A stretch of 64,000 nt of DNA from Lachnospiraceae bacterium C1.1 (GCA_030434875.1 JAUISW010000001.1:1127501-1191500); one strand, 5' to 3'; positions 25,107-34,354 are shown, counted from the stretch's first letter. The notes: a model not told the origin generated them from the sequence alone. Program-made: numbers and translations.

Positions 25107-25907
25107 TTATAGCTCTATGCTCTCTAAATCATCCGGAACATATAAATTCCCATGATAATACTGAGTTCCTTCTTCCTTATACAGCCTTGCCCTGTCTGAA
25201 AGATTTTTATCCTCAGTATGATATAAAAGCAGATTCTTAACATTCAGTTTTTCCGCAAGCTCACAGGCATCCTTCACTGTAGAATGATGCTTCTCATAAG
25301 GTTCAAAAATATCCCTCTGAGAATACAGACAAAATGCTTCGTGAAGCAGCCACTCACTATCCTTAGCGTACTTCTCTTCACGCTCGGTATAAGGCTCATC
25401 ACCACAACAGGTCAGTTTTCTTCCATCCCCTATATCCATGGAAAAACCAAACTGATTTGCTTTCGTGGAACCAATATCAAAAAATGTTGTGTCATGTCCT
25501 ATGATGTTCACGGTCTCATCATCATGAACTTCTACCAGATGCAGGCGGTCTCCGATAAATCTTGTCTCCTTACTAAGAAGAAGTTTCCCTGCTATATCTT
25601 CAATCAGATTCAACACTTCTTTGTGGGAATAGATATATGCCTCGCCTTTGTAATCACCATGATTCATAAACTGACAGATCATTCTCACCATCCACATGAT
25701 ACCCATGAGATGATCCACATGTTTGTGGGTTACAAAAATATGTCTGATATCCATCCAATCATATCCGGCATGCTTTATCTGGTGCAGAACAGTATTTCCT
25801 CCCCCACCATCAACCATAAATAATTGTCTGTTGTCATCAATGATAAAACAGGTATTGTAACACTCTGTAACCAGAGCATTTCCTGTTCCTAACATCGTTA
25901 ATTTCAC
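25107..25907 (-). CDS. MBL-fold metallohydrolase
   Basis: A 266-residue protein. TMLGTGNALVTECYNTCFII and THKHVDH (H-x-H-x-D-H, residues about 60-66) bind the di-metal centre; CCGDEP and the late YHTEDK supply further ligands. It resembles RNase Z / arylsulfatase-type MBL enzymes. It is intact, while two other copies survive in the window only as fragments (9229-9279, 16379-16705). The gene is solitary; the fragments share 70-80% or more of residues with it by eye. Confidence 0.87.
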   Translation of the reverse strand: MKLTMLGTGNALVTECYNTCFIIDDNRQLFMVDGGGGNTVLHQIKHAGYDWMDIRHIFVTHKHVDHLMGIMWMVRMICQFMNHGDYKGEAYIYSHKEVLNLIEDIAGKLLLSKETRFIGDRLHLVEVHDDETVNIIGHDTTFFDIGSTKANQFGFSMDIGDGRKLTCCGDEPYTEREEKYAKDSEWLLHEAFCLYSQRDIFEPYEKHHSTVKDACELAEKLNVKNLLLYHTEDKNLSDRARLYKEEGTQYYHGNLYVPDDLESIEL

Positions 25908-25924
25908 TTCTAATCACTCCGTTT

Positions 25925-26056
25925 CTATTTCAACGCTGCGCTGAGGCTGTTAGGAATGCCCCTTGGTCCTCTCACAGCATATATTCCATACTCGGATTTC
26001 AGCCTGTCAAAAGTAAATTTATCAGGCTTGTATCTCTTTTGAAGTTTTATCTTCAT
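25925..26056 (-). pseudogene. Short unrecognised remnant
   Basis: A 43-codon minus-strand frame (KIKLQKRYKPDKFTFDRLKS, ending SLSAALK) looks like the C-terminus of a larger protein rather than a complete gene. It directly follows the 203-residue hypothetical gene. I cannot assign the family. Confidence 0.3.
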
Positions 26057-26061
26057 AAGTG

Positions 26062-26673
26062 CTAACATTGACAATCTTTTTTGGCTTGCTTCATAGAAAC
26101 AATTTCATTGATACGATCAGCCTTTTCCATAAACTCCTTTGAAGCATTTCTAGAGCTTAAGCTAAGCTGAATCATAATGTCTTTTCCATTACGATTTATT
26201 ATTTCATAGAAGTAATGATTATCGGTGTTCCATCCGCTTGGAGCATTTGGGACATCTGGCAAGATTTCAGACATTGTCTTAGTAGTAAACCTTGTACAGG
26301 TTCTATTGCACTTATCTACATTATCTATTACCGCATCAGTTTTAACAGTCCATGTCCTAAGTATTTCAGCAATCTTCTGTAATCTGGCAATTTCTTCAGG
26401 ACTTTTTATTTCCGAAGAATCCTGCGAGAATTCATCAACAAGATAAGGAACAATAACCTTGCGGAACTTATTACTCCATTCACCCAAAAATGCAGCCATA
26501 TTATCCCAGTCTTCTTTATTGGTTATGCTAACATCATCAAGCGAATAATAAATCCAGGACATCTTATACTCATCTAATCTGTCCCAAGACAGGTTCAGTC
26601 TGTAATCCCATATGCATATTTCAATACAAACGGAACTATAAGCATATTTGATATTACCGGAGGAATTGAGCAT
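26062..26673 (-). CDS. Hypothetical protein, probably 5'-truncated
   Basis: A 203-residue soluble protein that begins abruptly with strand-like sequence (CIEICIWDYRLNLSWDRLDE) and continues helical, Trp-rich, to a Cys-ending C-terminus. There is no convincing ribosome site and the protein appears to start inside a domain. I do not recognise it. Neighbours are the short remnant at 25925 and a broken MNT gene, so it probably also suffered deletion. Confidence 0.45.
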   Translation of the reverse strand: MLNSSGNIKYAYSSVCIEICIWDYRLNLSWDRLDEYKMSWIYYSLDDVSITNKEDWDNMAAFLGEWSNKFRKVIVPYLVDEFSQDSSEIKSPEEIARLQKIAEILRTWTVKTDAVIDNVDKCNRTCTRFTTKTMSEILPDVPNAPSGWNTDNHYFYEIINRNGKDIMIQLSLSSRNASKEFMEKADRINEIVSMKQAKKDCQC

Positions 26674-26823
26674 AAATATCTGTTTTTCCTAAGAATATAA
26701 GATCCAAATGCCGCTACAGCTGTTGCAATTGTTCCAAAAATTATATCCAATACTACACATCCATATCTGCATTTTGTGACATTTTCAGATTTAAAAAACT
26801 TGCCTTCAAACTGTTAATATCTG

Positions 26824-27117
26824 TTAAAAGATTTGTTTTCCATATTTATCCATATCCTCTCTGAGATAATCACTACATACCTCATCATAATTGAAAATAT
26901 CAATTTTTCACAAGGTAGGGATCTCATCTACTTCTTCCATAAGCCCATCAATATCTTCACAACCATATACAACAAAATCAATATCACTTCTTTCCGTCTG
27001 CGTGCCTCTGGCAAACGAGCCAAATAAGTCAAGTCGTTTTGCGTTGTATTTATGAGCAATCGATGTAACCCGTGATATTATTTCTTCAATCGGCATTGTT
27101 TTATTTAAGTTTGCCAT
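26824..27117 (-). pseudogene. MNT-type nucleotidyltransferase with in-frame TGA
   Basis: The first 69 codons carry the minimal nucleotidyltransferase signature LFGSFARGTQTERSDIDFVV (G-S-x10-D-x-D). A TGA at 26908-26910 interrupts. The same frame continues with KIDIFNYDEVCSDYLREDMD and KYGKQIF to a normal stop at 26824, which is the expected MntA/MNT C-terminus. A partner HEPN gene is absent. One substitution has therefore split an antitoxin-like MNT gene; the 69-residue product would lack the end of the fold. Confidence 0.75.
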
Positions 27118-27256
27118 ATAAAACCTTCTTTAATTATTTTGATGCATTAATAAATCATTCACTATTATAATCAATTAATATAAAGCATACAATTATTATA
27201 TCGGTATTTTTCCTCAACAAGCTGTTGCTATAAACAATTATCATTTGCTATAAAGC

Positions 27257-27287
27257 AAAAAAAGGGAGTACCATAACTGATACTCCC
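27257..27287 (-). terminator. Rho-independent terminator of the GT-condensation gene
   Basis: On the minus strand GGGAGTA and TACTCCC form a 7-bp stem followed by seven T, 10 bp after the stop codon of the 834-residue gene. Confidence 0.75.
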
Positions 27288-27296
27288 ACTATAATA

Positions 27297-29801
27297 CTAC
27301 TCCACTCTATCTATGTTGATACCTTTTATTCCAGCCTCACTCAGTATGTCTCGCATTGCCTTTACATACTCTTCGCCGTGGAAACCCTGATACCAGTCAA
27401 TATAGAATACTCCGCCGATCTCAGTGATCTGCAGCATAATTCCCTTTTCCTGCATCGCATGGAATGCAGTCATACGTATGCGCTTGCCATAGTCTCCTGT
27501 CTTCAAAGTGCCCAGATAGCTGACGCCTCCTGATCCCTTCACATTTTTGCGCTGATCCATAATTACCTTATCAAGTGCGCCATAAATGAAAGCTTTTGTA
27601 TATCCTTCACATATACCGCGATATACTCCGGAGATCATCTTTATACTTTCTTCAGAACAGAACTTTTTAAGATGTTCTCTATATCGGGTGTTCAATGTGG
27701 TCTCATCTTCGTTCTCAAGATCCTTTGGATCTAATGGATAACTGGTATGCACGACCTGATGCAGAAGTGAATTTTCATTACCCATGACCTTTCGTATACT
27801 TACAGGATTCATAAAAATATATGGAAGTGTATTGTCCGGATGTACCCTCTTGAGCGCCTTTGCAAAGCATATATTAAATACTGACATCGGACTGCCCTTA
27901 ACAGACTTTGCGTAAGCCATAAATTCATCACCCGGTACACTTATACAAAAGCCTCTGCAATCCTGCTTTGGTACAAAAATGCCGCTATCAAGATTTTCAG
28001 GCACAGTAAAACTGTCTTTAGAACCATATAATCCCATCAAGGCCTTTGGATCAACAGCATCAACCGTAAGATATCCGTCAACATCCTGTCCTTCTACTGC
28101 TCCATCCTTCTCAGTAAATACGCCATCCGGCACTGCATATTCCTTGCCATCAAGCAGGCAATAATAGTGATAGAAGAACGTCTCTACCACCTTCATAAAT
28201 CCCGTGCCATCATAAGGGACATGATCTACATACATCCACAAAGTATTGCCTAGATAGCACAATGTAACTGAGTGGAAATTGCCGCTTGCCTCAAACGGCT
28301 CTATTACTTCACCTGTCTCTTTAATTACGAATGGCAGCGGGTTCTCGGCAAGTACAAGACGACTGCCGCGAGTAACTACTGCATATCCCACATACGGATA
28401 GACTTTCAATGTCTTATCCCATGCCTGTTTTAGCGCATCAGGATCAACATTTTCCTTCAGATCATACCTGTAGGTCATGAAGAATGCCTTATCAGTCGGA
28501 TATGTTCCCCTTGCAAACATTCCTGCTGTCAAAGGTCTGATGACATTCCATCCCTCTGTCCTCGGATCTCCATCTATTCCTACTGAAAATTTATATGTTC
28601 TCTCATACTTATTTTCATTTAAGGAAAGAACCGTATCCCATCCATTACACTGGCCTGAGCACATAAATGCGTTACATCGGGACAAGATATACAGCGCATA
28701 GAAATAATTAACTGTAGTATCTTCCATCTTTTCAGCATACTCATTTCCGCCATGCTCTTTCTCATATTCGGAGATGACCTGTCCTACTCGAAGTTCATTT
28801 CTAGACAATCTATGCTGAGACAGAGCTATCATCGTCTTGCCAAACTCTTTTCGCATCTGGTTTAAGATATCGGCATCTTCCGTTGCAAGGAAAATCTTTT
28901 CATAGCCGTAATCAGACATCCATTTGCGGATCTTTGGTACCATTTGCTCGACACTTGCCATCTTACGGGTACCTGAAAGACCGGTTGCAATATAGTCCGT
29001 ACCTCTTATCAGTATTCCAAGCGTCTTCTTTTCGCCAAATACCGCATCATAATACTCGTCCATCTCTTCAAGGAACTTATCTGCTATCACAGACTTATCC
29101 ACAAGTCCCGGCTGCATGTTGTAAAACTTTGTCTTAATGAACAGCACAATGTCCGGAACTTTAAGTGTATTCTCCTCAGTAACATCTTTATTCCAAAGAT
29201 CGACCGAAAAGTAACGCTCTACCAACTCGCGCGGATACTTTCCAAAGTGATCCTTATCCGGTGCAGAAAACTTAAGTCCGAAATGCTCAAAAGCCCTCTG
29301 ATAACGTTTATAGCCGGAAAGTAGTGCTCCAATTCCTCCCGTGTTGTCAATTGGCATAGTTACATACTTAAACTGAGAAAAAGATTTCCCGTTAAGCATC
29401 CATTGCATAAAAAATATATTGTGGAATGCATAAGTATTTCCCAGGCGGTTGAAATTATTATCCTCCATTCCGACTCTCAGCTGCTCCTGAATGTAAAAGC
29501 AGTCATCGGAAAACTTATCTTCCGGAAAATCCTCCACAATGTGAATTCGCGGACTCTTATCTACAAACCAGAATATCCTGTCATCGGTGCACCACACTTC
29601 CATATCGGTATAAGCAAGCACGACCTTTGTAATGACAATGGTATACTCATTCAATTCTTCAAACATCAGTCTCTTGAGACCATTAAAAAAGTCAAGATAA
29701 AGAGTATCCTTGTCATGCTCATCATACATCCAATACTTTGTCATGTATGGCGGCTTTACATACGCAGGATATGTATCTCTTGGCTCAATATCTTCATCCA
29801 A
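27297..29801 (-). CDS. Fucosyltransferase-like domain fused to a condensation/acyltransferase domain
   Basis: An 834-residue protein. Residues 1 to about 425 resemble NodZ/O-fucosyltransferase GT-B enzymes: GILIRGTDYIATGLSGTRKM (donor-binding Arg), EKIFLATEDADILNQM, and SRCNAFMCSGQCNGWDTVLS. Residues about 435-834 are an NRPS-condensation/WS-DGAT-like domain with YVDHVPYDGTGF, matching the H-x-x-x-D-G active site, and a C-terminal FHAMQEKGIMLQITE. The fusion suggests a sugar is added and then acylated on one polymer or glycolipid. The start is a TTG at 29801; no ATG or ribosome site exists before an upstream TAG, so the true 5' end may have been lost in a rearrangement. Confidence 0.75.
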   Translation of the reverse strand: MDEDIEPRDTYPAYVKPPYMTKYWMYDEHDKDTLYLDFFNGLKRLMFEELNEYTIVITKVVLAYTDMEVWCTDDRIFWFVDKSPRIHIVEDFPEDKFSDDCFYIQEQLRVGMEDNNFNRLGNTYAFHNIFFMQWMLNGKSFSQFKYVTMPIDNTGGIGALLSGYKRYQRAFEHFGLKFSAPDKDHFGKYPRELVERYFSVDLWNKDVTEENTLKVPDIVLFIKTKFYNMQPGLVDKSVIADKFLEEMDEYYDAVFGEKKTLGILIRGTDYIATGLSGTRKMASVEQMVPKIRKWMSDYGYEKIFLATEDADILNQMRKEFGKTMIALSQHRLSRNELRVGQVISEYEKEHGGNEYAEKMEDTTVNYFYALYILSRCNAFMCSGQCNGWDTVLSLNENKYERTYKFSVGIDGDPRTEGWNVIRPLTAGMFARGTYPTDKAFFMTYRYDLKENVDPDALKQAWDKTLKVYPYVGYAVVTRGSRLVLAENPLPFVIKETGEVIEPFEASGNFHSVTLCYLGNTLWMYVDHVPYDGTGFMKVVETFFYHYYCLLDGKEYAVPDGVFTEKDGAVEGQDVDGYLTVDAVDPKALMGLYGSKDSFTVPENLDSGIFVPKQDCRGFCISVPGDEFMAYAKSVKGSPMSVFNICFAKALKRVHPDNTLPYIFMNPVSIRKVMGNENSLLHQVVHTSYPLDPKDLENEDETTLNTRYREHLKKFCSEESIKMISGVYRGICEGYTKAFIYGALDKVIMDQRKNVKGSGGVSYLGTLKTGDYGKRIRMTAFHAMQEKGIMLQITEIGGVFYIDWYQGFHGEEYVKAMRDILSEAGIKGINIDRVE

Positions 29802-29816
29802 TGTCAGTAAGTTAAG
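29799..29816 (+). repeat. 18-bp inverted repeat, left copy
   Basis: CAATGTCAGTAAGTTAAG here is the exact reverse complement of 31515-31532. The right copy is the last codons and stop of the 62-residue gene at 31516-31704. The pair brackets the IS4 region and marks a rearrangement at the 5' edge of the GT-condensation gene. The 185 bases between here and the transposase stop hold no gene. Confidence 0.65.
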
Positions 29817-30001
29817 AGATATGGATTTAATGAAATAACTACAGCCAGCATCATATGCTCGCTACAATAAGACAGAAATACTGCTCTCAGCAAAAGAAGC
29901 AGGAGCAGTGGTCAAGAAATAGGAATTCAGAGCATGACAAACAGACAGATTTATATCTGCCTCAAAGAGATGTATTATATTAGTTGATGGCTAGTCTGTA
30001 T

Positions 30002-31333
30002 CTATGCGGCACGATAAATAAAATATCGCGGTTTTCGGAAATGCGCAGTTTGCAGACGGCTGTATTTCCTGTCCTCCCGTATGGGTATCAGTTCTCTTGC
30101 GAGAAGCGCCATCACATCAATTGGGTTTTCCTCCGCGGAGAGGCGGAGGAAGACCCTGCATATGTGGGCAGCAACGCTGAAATTCACCTTGTAGGAATGT
30201 TTCCTCTTGGCTTTCCTGATGACAGTGCTGTTTATCATCGCCTCAGTCAGGTTATAAGCTATAAGACGGCTCCAGATTTCCTGCATAATAAGTTCTGGTT
30301 TGTATGAATGGAAATTGCTCAGCCCGATGGTGTATTTCAGCTTCCTGAAGGAGGATTCTATGCCCCATCTGGCATAATAAAGATTTTTTAGACGTTTGGG
30401 AGGAAACTCATCAGCAGGCAGGTTAGTGACAAGGCATTCATAACTATCATCCGAGAGTTTGATTCTAACCACACGGAATGAGATCGGGTATGTGTCTTTT
30501 GAACCATACTCAAGGTAATCAAATGAAGTTGCGGCATCAATGAAGCGTCGATAAGTATCACCGCAGTCGACTTTCGAGGACTGACTCCTCACAAGAGTGA
30601 CATTTACGGTGATATCAAATGTCTCATCATCAGGAAAGTCAAACTTCCCCACGAGGCCTTTTTGGTGGATGTCCTTTGCCCTGAACAGAAAATACTGCTC
30701 ATTCTGGATGACATGGGCCATGTTGTTATAAGAGCAGTAGCCCCTGTCGCCGATATAGATATTTTTAGAGCCGGGTACAACGGGATGACGGTCAACGATG
30801 GTGCAGAAAGCACGGAACTCATCTTTATGGCGGATCGGCTGCAGGAGGGCATCCGTATATAGATTGGAGTCCAGGTCCTGAAAAGCATTGATATGGATGC
30901 TGTATGCTCCCTTGATTGATTTGCCAGGAGAGATGAAATATTCATCCGGAGGAGAATACTTGTCGTGGCTGAAATAAGATGCGGTGGAACCGTCTGCAGC
31001 AATAATCCGGTATCCCGGGTAACTGCCATTGCACGATGGAATTGATCCAGTGAAACTGTCAAATATTTTCTTCATTGCTTCTGGTTTGAGTTTTTCACGT
31101 TGCTGGAAGAACGCGGAAGAAGACGGTGATTGCGTATCCATACCAAAGAAGTCAAGCAGCTCGTTTTTTGTAGCCGAAGAACCTTCGGCAATCAAGAAGC
31201 GCATCAGCTTCCCGGGCGGAAGTTTTCGATCACGTGAAAAATCCTTGGCAGGGTTCTTAGCGTAATCAGAAACAGAAGATGAGACAGAGTCGATTGCAGA
31301 ATTTAAAAGATTTTTGATTTTGTCGTGGGTCAT
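30002..31333 (-). CDS. IS4-family transposase
   Basis: A 443-residue DDE transposase. The first Asp is in IIAADGSTASYF, the second in IYIGDRGYCSYNNM, and the IS4 signature Y-(2)-R-(3)-E-(6)-K is YARWGIESSFRKLK. N- and C-terminal lengths are normal, so it may be active. Its ribosome site AAGGAGG directly follows, and partly belongs to, a 13-bp-arm hairpin, an arrangement that in other IS elements prevents translation from read-through transcripts. Confidence 0.9.
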   Translation of the reverse strand: MTHDKIKNLLNSAIDSVSSSVSDYAKNPAKDFSRDRKLPPGKLMRFLIAEGSSATKNELLDFFGMDTQSPSSSAFFQQREKLKPEAMKKIFDSFTGSIPSCNGSYPGYRIIAADGSTASYFSHDKYSPPDEYFISPGKSIKGAYSIHINAFQDLDSNLYTDALLQPIRHKDEFRAFCTIVDRHPVVPGSKNIYIGDRGYCSYNNMAHVIQNEQYFLFRAKDIHQKGLVGKFDFPDDETFDITVNVTLVRSQSSKVDCGDTYRRFIDAATSFDYLEYGSKDTYPISFRVVRIKLSDDSYECLVTNLPADEFPPKRLKNLYYARWGIESSFRKLKYTIGLSNFHSYKPELIMQEIWSRLIAYNLTEAMINSTVIRKAKRKHSYKVNFSVAAHICRVFLRLSAEENPIDVMALLARELIPIREDRKYSRLQTAHFRKPRYFIYRAA

Positions 31334-31342
31334 AAGAACCTC

Positions 31343-31427
31343 CTTGAAATTGGAACAACGGTTATATTTCCAATTTCAAGGGCCGCTCTCGCTACCTCTT
31401 ATAATTCAATCAGTAGCGAGAGCGGCC
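31343..31427. repeat. Two long perfect hairpins before the transposase
   Basis: CTTGAAATTGGAA (31343-31355) pairs with 31368-31380. GGCCGCTCTCGCTAC (31381-31395) pairs with 31413-31427. They are adjacent without a gap. The first ends in the transposase ribosome site. Confidence 0.8.
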
Positions 31428-31471
31428 GCACAATTTCGGTTCTATGTCAACCCCTTTAGGGGAATTTTTTC

Positions 31472-31508
31472 AAAAAAACTGGGTTAGACCCCCTATGGAA
31501 TCTAACCC
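31472..31508 (-). terminator. Rho-independent terminator
   Basis: On the minus strand GGGTTAGA and TCTAACCC form an 8-bp stem followed by AG and seven T, just after the 62-residue gene. Confidence 0.65.
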
Positions 31509-31515
31509 TTTGAAC

Positions 31516-31704
31516 TTAACTTACTGACATTGTATCTTCATCATTATCCCAATAGACGATATCAAAGTCCTCCCCTTTGTCGTTCTTAACATGGTAGCGC
31601 GCTTTACTAGCCGGCTCATCCTTGAGTGCATCGTGAAATAAACTATCACTCAGCACCAGTGTCTTAGCTTCCTCATCTGTTCTTACGCTTTCAATTTTAA
31701 ACAT
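31516..31704 (-). CDS. Small acidic hypothetical protein
   Basis: Sixty-two residues: MFKIESVRTDEEAKTLVLSD, then a short KARYHVKNDKGEDFDIVYWD strand region and an acidic end. It has GAAAGGGACGGG before its ATG and its own terminator. I do not recognise the family. Its 3' end is duplicated in inverted orientation at 29799-29816, so another copy once lay there. Confidence 0.5.
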   Translation of the reverse strand: MFKIESVRTDEEAKTLVLSDSLFHDALKDEPASKARYHVKNDKGEDFDIVYWDNDEDTMSVS

Positions 31705-31794
31705 AAAAATCCCGTCCCTTTCATTTTAAGAAAAATCTCCGTTTTCTATATCGACAAAAGGGAAGGGAATACTTATAACTGATATGCATTTAAT

Positions 31795-32277
31795 TCAAAT
31801 TAAATTGGATAAAATTGAGAACATGGGGATGGTGGACAAACTATCGGCAATATCTCCTAGTTCTTTCTCAATAGAATATAAGGCAACCGCCATCATAAGC
31901 ATTGCCGGATTAGCATTCATCGTAATCGTACTTGTTGTAGAAATCGGGTCTGCCGCCGCCAACTGGGCAAATTTTGAACCTCCTTCTGCAGTTTTAAATG
32001 CTCCCCAAAAATTACCATTCTTAGCAACTTTCAAAACATTTCCGGCACTTGCATTTGCAAGTTTATACATTCCTTGAACATCCATCATATTAGTCTGTGT
32101 AACAGTATTTAACGCCGGTATAAGTGAGGACACTCCTGCTCCCAAAACAGATAGTTCCGTTATAGGCACACTAATAGCCTTGTCCTTTGGAATTGCCTCA
32201 CTCCGCACATCGAAAATCTTGTGTGCAAAGATATTCTTTCCTATCGGGATTAACCCAATTATAAGCTTCTTCCATAA
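31795..32277 (-). pseudogene. Truncated Ala/Gly-rich protein gene
   Basis: A minus-strand frame reads from about 32277 (LWKKLIIGLIPIGKNIFAHK, no start codon) through ELSVLGAGVSSLIPALNTVT, GMYKLANASAGNVLKVAKNG and MMAVALYSIEKELGDIADSL, then a short unrelated tail. The body looks like a conserved Firmicutes protein of unknown function whose C-terminal segment has been lost and whose start codon is mutated. Likely non-functional. Confidence 0.5.
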
Positions 32278-32424
32278 AATGTTATCCCCTCACTTTTTTC
32301 AACGCTATAATTATGTAGATTTGTATTTCTAAACATCAACTTAAGACATAAAAATTTTACTATAAAATGGCACGTATAATCACGCAAATAATGCACTTTA
32401 TAAAGTACTTTATCTCATTGTCTT

Positions 32425-33068
32425 TTACATCTTTAATATTGCCATCAATTCCTCATCCAAATACTTCTCTAGAATTAAATCGACATTCACGTTTCCAAAT
32501 CCATGATAGAATTCTTCAACCACACCTCCGGCAATTGCTCCAAAAGTATCACTATCACAAGGAAGACTGAAAACATTTCTGATAAAGGACTCATAATCAG
32601 TACTTTCATAGAAGCATCGCATCGCAGCAGGAAATGATCCCTGACAACTAACATCCCATTTATATCTTGGGCGGATTTCATCAAGTGAATATCCTATGCT
32701 GTATTCATAATCACTTATCGGATATTCTTTAAAGACATAATCAAAAATCTCTTCTTTATTGTTTAGCCATCCAAATACAGGTAGCTGTAACCACAGCCCC
32801 TTTTATACCTTCAGGATGATTATGTGAAACAGAAGCAACGTCAGCAGCTGTTTTCTGCATAATCTCATAATCTTCAAATGCTTCACCGATATATGATGTT
32901 CTCATCGCAGAACCATTTCCCCAGCTAGTGTAAGGGTCATGGATTGGTTCGAGTATCCACCTATAGAACGTTTCGCCATAACCACAGTTAGGATATTGCC
33001 TCTCCACTTCAATCATAGTTTCAACAAGGTTTCTGTTTTCAACAATCGCTTTTTTAACTGCTAATACA
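32425..33068 (-). pseudogene. ADP-ribosylglycohydrolase (DraG-like), frameshifted and 5'-truncated
   Basis: Two frames together make the C-terminal two thirds of an ADP-ribosylglycohydrolase. 33068 to about 32756 encodes WGNGSAMRTSYIGEAFEDYE and VSHNHPEGIKGAVVTATCIW, followed by a stop. The next frame encodes EIFDYVFKEYP through SLPCDSDTFGAIAGGVVEEF to 32425, including the metal-binding CDSDT motif. A frameshift near 32755 separates them. The N-terminus is replaced by an IS3 fragment. The enzyme would remove ADP-ribose from proteins; this copy is dead. Confidence 0.8.
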
Positions 33069-33219
33069 ATCTATGGCTGGGTCAAAGCCGTCCATGACGG
33101 AAAACTGGACATCGGAGAAGGTGCCCATGAACCCCACAGCGCCCTTACACTTAACCAAGAGATGATGGAACTTCGTAGGCAATTAAAGGCGCAGGAAAAG
33201 GAAACTGATAAACTCGCCC
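33069..33219 (+). pseudogene. IS3-type OrfA fragment
   Basis: A plus-strand frame reads IYGWVKAVHDGKLDIGEGAH and LTLNQEMMELRRQLKAQEKE, the typical end of the OrfA helix-turn-helix plus leucine zipper of IS3 elements. No OrfB or terminal repeat adjoins it. It interrupts the ADP-ribosylglycohydrolase relic. Confidence 0.7.
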
Positions 33220-33555
33220 TTCATAATCGGTAACTGCAATCTGCCAGTTTAACTGTGAAATTTGTTCCTTTATCTGCTCCCTTCGTTCCGCCGATATCCT
33301 TCTCGGCTTACGATAACTAATCTCAGTATTATTAGAGGATGATTCACATACTTCTAGAGGTATGTCAGACATACTACCCTGAGTATGTTTCTCATACTTC
33401 TTGGGATATGAGCCACATACCACTATGAAGTTCTTCACATAAATCCTGGTGGGTTTACCCTGGCCCTGCTGTTATTATCAGGCTTAATAAGCTCATTACA
33501 ATTATCATTGGAAGAATATAACTTACTATCGCATTTCCTCGCAGATTCTTGTTTG
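33220..33555. repeat. Debris zone with a 44-bp copy of the small membrane-protein gene
   Basis: 33474-33517 is identical to 1222-1265, part of the small membrane-protein gene beside the XRE regulator at the left end. The preceding 200 bases contain a weak minus-strand frame (33151-33438, PRRISAERREQIKEQISQLN) that looks like a gene scrap. I see no complete gene in this stretch. Confidence 0.55.
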
Positions 33556-34293
33556 TCAGAACAATATTGGAGTATCACCATACATAATAATTCTTATTAT
33601 TCCAATAACAACAAGATGTGCCGGATAGTAAATATAGAAAAACCATTTTAGCCATTTAGCTTTTCCTCGCTGTCCGTCATAACGTTTCATAAGCGGATAT
33701 ACAAGGATAACAAACAATTCTATGATTCCGTGAACTTTATTTACAAAGAAAAACGACACTACTGCATACAACATAACCCATAGCATCATGATAAGCGTTT
33801 GTTTTTTTAGATCACCGCGATGTCTGTGAATGCCAATGATCGCCAGCACCGCGATACAACTCCAATCCGCAGGAAAAGAACTCCATACAAGTACAAAAAT
33901 CAGGATATGTTTCAGCACTTTATACCTGAACTCTGAATCCTGAAGCCACAGTACCAACACTGCTATAAACAATGGGTACATGACGCTTGTCTGATTAAAG
34001 ATACCTGTTTTAAGTGGAACGAAGTTTATTCCAAAAGCAAAACAGTACGCAAAATGCGAGATTATGGCAAATATGCCCAGTCTAAGCAGATACTTTTTTA
34101 TGTTGTGTGTGTAATGATAGCCCTCTGCGATGAAAAACCACATAATCGGAGCCGTCAGCCTTCCTATAATATGTAACGCAATAGGAAGCGGCTGTGCGGG
34201 GAACGATGGATAGAATAAATTGGCAGTATGATCTATCGTCATGGCAATAATTGCTATTATTTTAAGATGATTGGAGTTTAATTTCTTTTCCAT
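33556..34293 (-). CDS. TraX-family membrane protein
   Basis: A 245-residue protein from the ATG at 34293 (GAAAGGGAT upstream; a longer frame to 34434 is not supported). It has about eight hydrophobic segments. LKIIAIIAMTIDHTANLFYP, GRLTAPIMWFFIAEGYHYTH and WSCIAVLAIIG match TraX, which acetylates F-pilin in conjugative plasmids; chromosomal Firmicute members are presumed acyltransferases of unknown substrate. The neighbour upstream is a CAT-like gene 61 bp away. Confidence 0.85.
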   Translation of the reverse strand: MEKKLNSNHLKIIAIIAMTIDHTANLFYPSFPAQPLPIALHIIGRLTAPIMWFFIAEGYHYTHNIKKYLLRLGIFAIISHFAYCFAFGINFVPLKTGIFNQTSVMYPLFIAVLVLWLQDSEFRYKVLKHILIFVLVWSSFPADWSCIAVLAIIGIHRHRGDLKKQTLIMMLWVMLYAVVSFFFVNKVHGIIELFVILVYPLMKRYDGQRGKAKWLKWFFYIYYPAHLVVIGIIRIIMYGDTPILF

Positions 34294-34354
34294 TTTATCC
34301 CTTTCATATATTATCCTGGAATATAATTTGCCTCTAAAAATTCCGATTGATCGA

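Larger units (their letters stand above)
29980..31427 (-). mobile_element. IS4-family insertion sequence
   Basis: The element contains one transposase gene (30002-31333) and, upstream of it, two long perfect hairpins. Terminal repeats and a target duplication were not resolved, so limits are approximate. Confidence 0.65.

Noticed and set aside
25284..25823. Long plus-strand open frame opposite the MBL hydrolase
   Set aside because: It has no ribosome site, no recognisable domain and mirrors the codons of the intact gene on the other strand.
26908..26910. In-frame TGA in the MNT gene as a selenocysteine codon
   Set aside because: No SECIS-like hairpin is obvious downstream and MNT proteins have no catalytic Cys or Sec there; a nonsense mutation is simpler.
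30604..31062. Second minus-strand frame inside the IS4 transposase
   Set aside because: It is an out-of-frame shadow of the transposase, which carries all catalytic motifs in the main frame.
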